DNA of 9,298 bases. It comes from Chloroflexia bacterium (GTDB taxonomy: Bacteria > Chloroflexota > Chloroflexia > Thermomicrobiales > JALYUS01). The notes beneath the pieces are model-generated. The model was not told the DNA's origin. It ran no database searches and worked only from the letters and a program-made list of their open reading frames with translations. The stretch spans positions 1 to 9,298 of the forward strand of contig JAICIL010000172.1 of NCBI GenBank assembly GCA_025924435.1, read 5' to 3'. The position numbers and the translations under genes are program-made. Shown one piece after another: positions 6,404-9,298 of this stretch (positions are counted from its first letter, which is position 1; each line of letters opens with the position of its first letter).

Positions 6404-6437
6404 TGGTTAACTCCTTCGGCCATTTCGTCTCGGCATC

Positions 6438-7991
6438 TCACAACGGAATGTTGCCGTGCCGACGTTCCGGCCACGGGCGTTGCTTGTTCCGCAGGAGGGC
6501 GAGGGCCTGGATGAGCCGGAAGCGCGTCTCGCGGGGCTGGATCACGTCGTCCACGTAGCCGCGGGCGGCGACGGCGAAGGGGTTGGCGAATCGCTCCTCG
6601 TAGTCCGCGACGAGTTCGGCGCGTTTCTCCGCCGGGTCGGACGCCGCCGCGATCTCGCGCCGCGCGATCACCGCGACCGCCGCGTCCGGCCCCATCACGG
6701 CGACCTCCGCCGTCGGCCAGGCGAGATTGAGGTCCGCGCCGACGCTCTTGGAGCACATCACAACGTACGCGCCGCCGTACGCCTTGCGCGTGATCACCGT
6801 CACCTTCGGTACCGTCGCCTCGCAGTAGGCGTAGAGCAATTTGGAGCCGTGCCGGATGATGCCGCCGTACTCCTGGTCGGTGCCGGGGAGGAAGCCGGGC
6901 ACGTCCTCGAAGGTGACGAGCGGCACGTTGAAGGCGTCGCAGAGGCGGACGAAGCGCGCCGCTTTCTCCGAGGCGAGGATGTCCAGCGTGCCCGCCAGAT
7001 GCATCGGCTGGTTGGCGACGACGCCGACCGAGTAGCCATCGAGCCGCGCGAAGCCGGTGAGGATGTTCGGCGCGAACTCCGGCTGCAACTCGAAGAACGA
7101 GTCCACGTCCACAACGCGGCGGATGACGCCGCGCATGTCGTACGGCTTCGTCCGCTGCTCCGGCACGAGATCGTCCAATTCGGGGTCGGCGCGGTGCGGG
7201 TCATCGGTCGGCGCGACGCGCGGCGGCTGCTCCTTGTTGTTCGAAGGCAGATAGGAGAGGAAAGCGCGGACGAGATCAACGCTGTGATCCTCGTCCACCG
7301 CGACGAGTTGCGCGACGCCGCTCTCCGTCGCGTGCGTGTGCGCGCCGCCGAGCGATTCGTGCGTCACGTCTTCGCCGGTGACGGTCTTAATCACGTCCGG
7401 CCCCGTGATGAACATCTGCGAGATGCCGTCCACCATCACGACGAGGTCGGTCATCGCGGGAGAATAGACGGCGCCGCCCGCGCACGGCCCGGCGATGATA
7501 GAGACCTGCGGGATGATGCCGGAGCATTGCACGTTGCGATAGAAGACCTCGCCGTACCCCTCCAATCCCTCGACGCCCTCCTGGATGCGCGCGCCCGCGC
7601 TGTCGTTGATGCCGATCATCGGCACGCCCGCCGCCCGCGCCTTGTCCATGATCTTGACGACCTTCTCCGCGAAGACCTCGCCCAGGGAGCCGCCATAGAC
7701 GGTGAAATCCTGCGAGAAGACGCAGACGGGCCGCCCGTCGAGCAGCCCGAAGCCCGTCACGACGCCGTCGCCGAGCGGGTGCCGCTCCGGCATCGTGAAG
7801 TGCTCCGAGCGATGCACCGCGTACGGGTCGAGTTCGCTGAAGGTGCCCTCGTCGAGCAGCGCGAGCACGCGCTCGCGCGCCGTGCGCTTGCCGCGCGCGT
7901 GCTGCTTCCGCTGCGCCTCGTCCTCCTCGCGCTGCCGCTGCGATTGCAACCGCGCGATTCGCTCCGCGTGGGGGTGGTTATTCGTTGCCAT
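6438..7991 (-). CDS. pccB: Propionyl-CoA carboxylase beta subunit (biotin-dependent carboxyltransferase)
   Basis: A 517-residue carboxyltransferase with two crotonase-like halves that moves CO2 from biotin on PccA to propionyl-CoA, giving methylmalonyl-CoA. N-terminal half: [20 protein letters not shown] (32-51), [32 protein letters not shown] (127-146), [15 protein letters not shown] (168-182) and [20 protein letters not shown] (211-230). C-terminal half: [21 protein letters not shown] (314-334 region), [27 protein letters not shown] (401-412) and [17 protein letters not shown] (418-434). The glycine pairs in GPCAGG and AYGGAY form the usual oxyanion holes. Asp420 lies close to where actinobacterial PccB has its acyl-specificity residue (Asp422, from memory), which would favour propionyl over acetyl. 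The length is normal. Start ATG 7991 has GGGAG 4 nt upstream and overlaps the preceding gene by 14 nt, implying translational coupling. A methylmalonyl-CoA decarboxylase alpha role is possible by homology but unlikely beside a biotin carboxylase. Confidence 0.94.
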   Translation of the reverse strand: MATNNHPHAERIARLQSQRQREEDEAQRKQHARGKRTARERVLALLDEGTFSELDPYAVHRSEHFTMPERHPLGDGVVTGFGLLDGRPVCVFSQDFTVYGGSLGEVFAEKVVKIMDKARAAGVPMIGINDSAGARIQEGVEGLEGYGEVFYRNVQCSGIIPQVSIIAGPCAGGAVYSPAMTDLVVMVDGISQMFITGPDVIKTVTGEDVTHESLGGAHTHATESGVAQLVAVDEDHSVDLVRAFLSYLPSNNKEQPPRVAPTDDPHRADPELDDLVPEQRTKPYDMRGVIRRVVDVDSFFELQPEFAPNILTGFARLDGYSVGVVANQPMHLAGTLDILASEKAARFVRLCDAFNVPLVTFEDVPGFLPGTDQEYGGIIRHGSKLLYAYCEATVPKVTVITRKAYGGAYVVMCSKSVGADLNLAWPTAEVAVMGPDAAVAVIARREIAAASDPAEKRAELVADYEERFANPFAVAARGYVDDVIQPRETRFRLIQALALLRNKQRPWPERRHGNIPL

Positions 7992-8418
7992 GCCGCTCCC
8001 GAAATTCGGTGATGTCCGACAGATTATCCGGGTCGGGATAGGTCGGCGGCAAGCCGTGATCGAAGAGGATCGCCGTCGCGACCTGCCGCAGATACGAGAG
8101 GTCGGGCGTGAAGATGACGCCCTGGCCGTGGAAGAGATTCCCTTCCGTCAGCAGTTCCCACGTCCGCTCGTCCACGCCGACATCCGTCCGCGCCATCTCC
8201 TCGGAGAGCCAGACATCGAGAATTGTGAACGCGCTATCCGCGACCCACGCGCCCATCGAGCCGCGCTCCACCAGGTCCGCGCAGCGCAAAGCCATCCGCG
8301 CAATCGTGATGTCCGCGCCGTCGCGGTCGCGCCGCTCGATCCGCTCAAGAATCGGCCGCACCATCGCCACCGCTTCCGGCGGCGCGTGATACTCTTCCGC
8401 GATTGTTTCGAGGCTCAT
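7978..8418 (-). CDS. Unrecognised 146-residue protein in the propionate operon
   Basis: I do not recognise the family. The protein is acidic overall, soluble (no signal peptide or membrane segment), and mostly helical-looking in the first 75 residues ([20 protein letters not shown]..., [20 protein letters not shown]). The later part, [21 protein letters not shown] (~89-109), is richer in Gly/Pro and may be a binding surface. Coding reality is supported by the 14-nt overlap of its stop with the pccB start, the same strand and GC pattern as its neighbours, and the absence of a comparable reading on the other strand. The start is ATG 8418; its only ribosome-site candidate, AGGGGG 6 nt upstream, is part of an interspersed repeat that directly abuts the start. 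Earlier in-frame codons translate the repeat itself and are unlikely to be genuine. Position between mutase and pccB suggests a role linked to methylmalonyl-CoA metabolism, but that is inference only. Confidence 0.72.
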   Translation of the reverse strand: MSLETIAEEYHAPPEAVAMVRPILERIERRDRDGADITIARMALRCADLVERGSMGAWVADSAFTILDVWLSEEMARTDVGVDERTWELLTEGNLFHGQGVIFTPDLSYLRQVATAILFDHGLPPTYPDPDNLSDITEFRERHGNE

Positions 8419-8431
8419 ACCTAACCCCCTG

Positions 8432-8454
8432 CCCCTTCCCCACGGGGGAAGGGG
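8432..8454. repeat. Short perfect hairpin repeat
   Basis: CCCCTTCCCC (8432-8441) and GGGGAAGGGG (8445-8454) form a 10-bp perfect stem with a 3-base loop. The unit, with flanking CCTAACCCCCTG, resembles interspersed hairpins scattered through many high-GC environmental genomes (from memory). It abuts the start of the 146-residue gene. Confidence 0.85.
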
Positions 8455-8506
8455 TGACTCATGCGGATACCGTGCCGCTTCCCCGAACATCCCGATCACG
8501 AGGAGG

Positions 8507-8575
8507 CTCACCCCCCGACCCCCTCTCCTTTGCCGTGGGGCAAAGGCTCCGTACGAGAGGGGGTCGGGGGGTGAG
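8507..8575. repeat. Nested inverted repeat, 21-bp perfect arms
   Basis: The arms 8507-8527 (CTCACCCCCCGACCCCC then TCTC) and 8555-8575 are perfect reverse complements over 21 bases. Inside lies a second stem, CCTTTGCC (8527-8534) and GGCAAAGG (8539-8546), with loop GTGG. The structure begins 6 bp past the mutase stop (8582), so transcripts leaving that gene would carry a very stable hairpin. This could end or protect the mutase mRNA, but no T-run follows, and the sequence is of a dispersed repeat type. Together with the hairpin at 8432-8454 it fills most of the 163-bp gap. Confidence 0.92.
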
Positions 8576-8581
8576 GTTTCC

Positions 8582-9298
8582 CTACACCGGCCGCGCCGCC
8601 CGATACGTCCCCCAGATGTCGCGGAGGGCGGTGCAGATTTCGCCCAGCGTCGCGCCCGCGAGGAGCGCGGCGCGCATCGGGCCGAGCAGTTCCGCGCTCC
8701 CCTGCGCGGCGGTGCGGACGACGCCGAGCGCCGACTCGCAGGCGATGGTATTGCGGCTCGCACGATGCGCCGCGAGGCGGGCGGCCTGCTTCCGCTCCGC
8801 GTCCGGGTCGGGCCGGAGGATCGGCACATCAATCTCCTCCCGCTCCTGATAGCGGTTGACGCCGACGACGACGCGCTCGCCCGTCTCCTGCCCCATCTCC
8901 TGCCGGTAGGCGTGCTCGGCAATCGCCCCGGCGATGAAGCCGCTCTCCGTCGCCGCGACTGCCCCGCCGCGCTCCGCCACGCGCTCCATCCAGCGGCGCG
9001 CCTCGTGCTCCACGCCGTCGGTCAGCGCCTCGATGTAGTACGAGCCGCCGAGCGGGTCCGCCGTCGCCGTGACGCCGCTCTCCTCCGCGATCACCTGCTG
9101 CGTGCGGAGCGCAAGGGTCGCGGAGTGCTCCGTCGGCAGGCCGAGCGCTTCGTCGAAGGAGTTGGTGTGCAAGCTCTGCGTCCCGCCCAGGACGGCGGCG
9201 AGAGCCTGCAAGGCGACGCGCACGACATTGTTGTGCGGCTGCTGCGCGGTCAGCGTGCAACCGCATGTCTGCGTGTGGAATCGGAGGAGCATGGACCG
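8582..9298 (-). CDS. mcmA1: Methylmalonyl-CoA mutase, catalytic (large) subunit, C-terminal part
   Basis: The last 238 residues of the adenosylcobalamin-dependent mutase that converts (R)-methylmalonyl-CoA to succinyl-CoA; the 5' part lies beyond the right edge (the frame is open through 9298). Visible family stretches in order: LLRFHTQTCGCTLTAQQPHN, GGTQSLHTNSFDEALGLPTE, LRTQQVIAEESGVTATADPLGGSYYIEALTD, NRYQ, then a helical C-terminal region ending LRDIWGTYRAARPV. The stop comes at the end of the TIM-barrel/linker part, so there is no fused B12-binding domain with its DxHxxG motif. This suits the split mutases known from archaea and some bacteria, whose cobalamin subunit is a separate ~140-residue protein; that partner is not in the window. 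Isobutyryl-CoA or related mutases share this architecture, but the pccA/pccB neighbours favour methylmalonyl-CoA. It probably heads or lies within the operon continuing to the 146-residue gene and pccB, with a repeat-filled 163-bp gap between. Confidence 0.92.
   Translation of the reverse strand, partial: RSMLLRFHTQTCGCTLTAQQPHNNVVRVALQALAAVLGGTQSLHTNSFDEALGLPTEHSATLALRTQQVIAEESGVTATADPLGGSYYIEALTDGVEHEARRWMERVAERGGAVAATESGFIAGAIAEHAYRQEMGQETGERVVVGVNRYQEREEIDVPILRPDPDAERKQAARLAAHRASRNTIACESALGVVRTAAQGSAELLGPMRAALLAGATLGEICTALRDIWGTYRAARPV

Noticed and set aside
6456..8012. 518-codon plus-strand open frame
   Set aside because: Antisense of pccB with strongly Arg/Asp/His-biased composition and no recognisable domain.
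8419..8581. CRISPR array or Rho-independent terminator in the repeat-filled gap
   Set aside because: The repeats are two different hairpins, not evenly spaced direct repeats with spacers, and no T-tract follows either stem.
1..9298. tRNA, rRNA or riboswitch (including a cobalamin riboswitch near the mutase)
   Set aside because: No cloverleaf, rRNA-like stretch or conserved cobalamin-box motif was seen in the gaps; the mutase 5' region, where such a switch would lie, is outside the window.

Overview
This is a GC-rich bacterial window (CDS regions look about 65-70% GC by eye). Its metabolic genes all lie on the minus strand, and a mobile element in the middle carries two plus-strand genes. The taxon cannot be fixed from sequence alone. 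The interspersed repeats (a CACAGAGACACAGAGG-type inverted repeat and CCCCTTCCCC / CCCCCGACCCCCTCTC-type hairpins) and the gene content would suit a high-GC environmental lineage such as Chloroflexota (for example Thermomicrobia) or Armatimonadota; this is inference.

The minus-strand genes, in transcription order from the right edge, are: the C-terminal 238 residues of a methylmalonyl-CoA mutase catalytic subunit (8582-9298, cut by the window); a repeat-filled gap (8419-8581); an unrecognised 146-aa protein (7978-8418); a propionyl-CoA carboxylase beta-type carboxyltransferase (6438-7991, overlapping the previous gene by 14 nt); the wreck of a small nuclease-like gene (6403 down to 3374, interrupted); a biotin carboxylase / biotin carrier fusion of the propionyl-CoA carboxylase alpha type (1509-3260); an intergenic inverted repeat (1381-1491); and a Gfo/Idh/MocA oxidoreductase (106-1308). 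PccA-like, PccB-like and mutase proteins together make the propionyl-CoA to methylmalonyl-CoA to succinyl-CoA route. The epimerase and a B12-binding mutase subunit are not in the window. Bases 1-105 are mostly low-complexity G/C runs.

The main result is a complete, previously unbounded mobile element at 3516-5992 (2477 bp). It has imperfect terminal inverted repeats (19 of 23 positions match), an 8-bp target duplication CCTGAGCA (3508-3515 and 5993-6000), an intact IS256-family (mutator-type) DDE transposase (3618-4832), and a passenger gene for a class I SAM-dependent methyltransferase (5068-5928) on the same strand. Removing the element and one copy of the duplication joins two minus-strand fragments in frame, at codon level, into one small protein of about 181 residues with a D-X(n)-E-X-K nuclease-like motif. 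That target gene also appears to carry a separate single-base frameshift near its 5' end and is visibly lower in GC than its neighbours. The history read from the sequence is nested: a foreign low-GC nuclease-like gene came to lie between pccB and pccA, and the methyltransferase-carrying IS256-type element then jumped into it, separating pccA from the upstream operon by about 3.2 kb.
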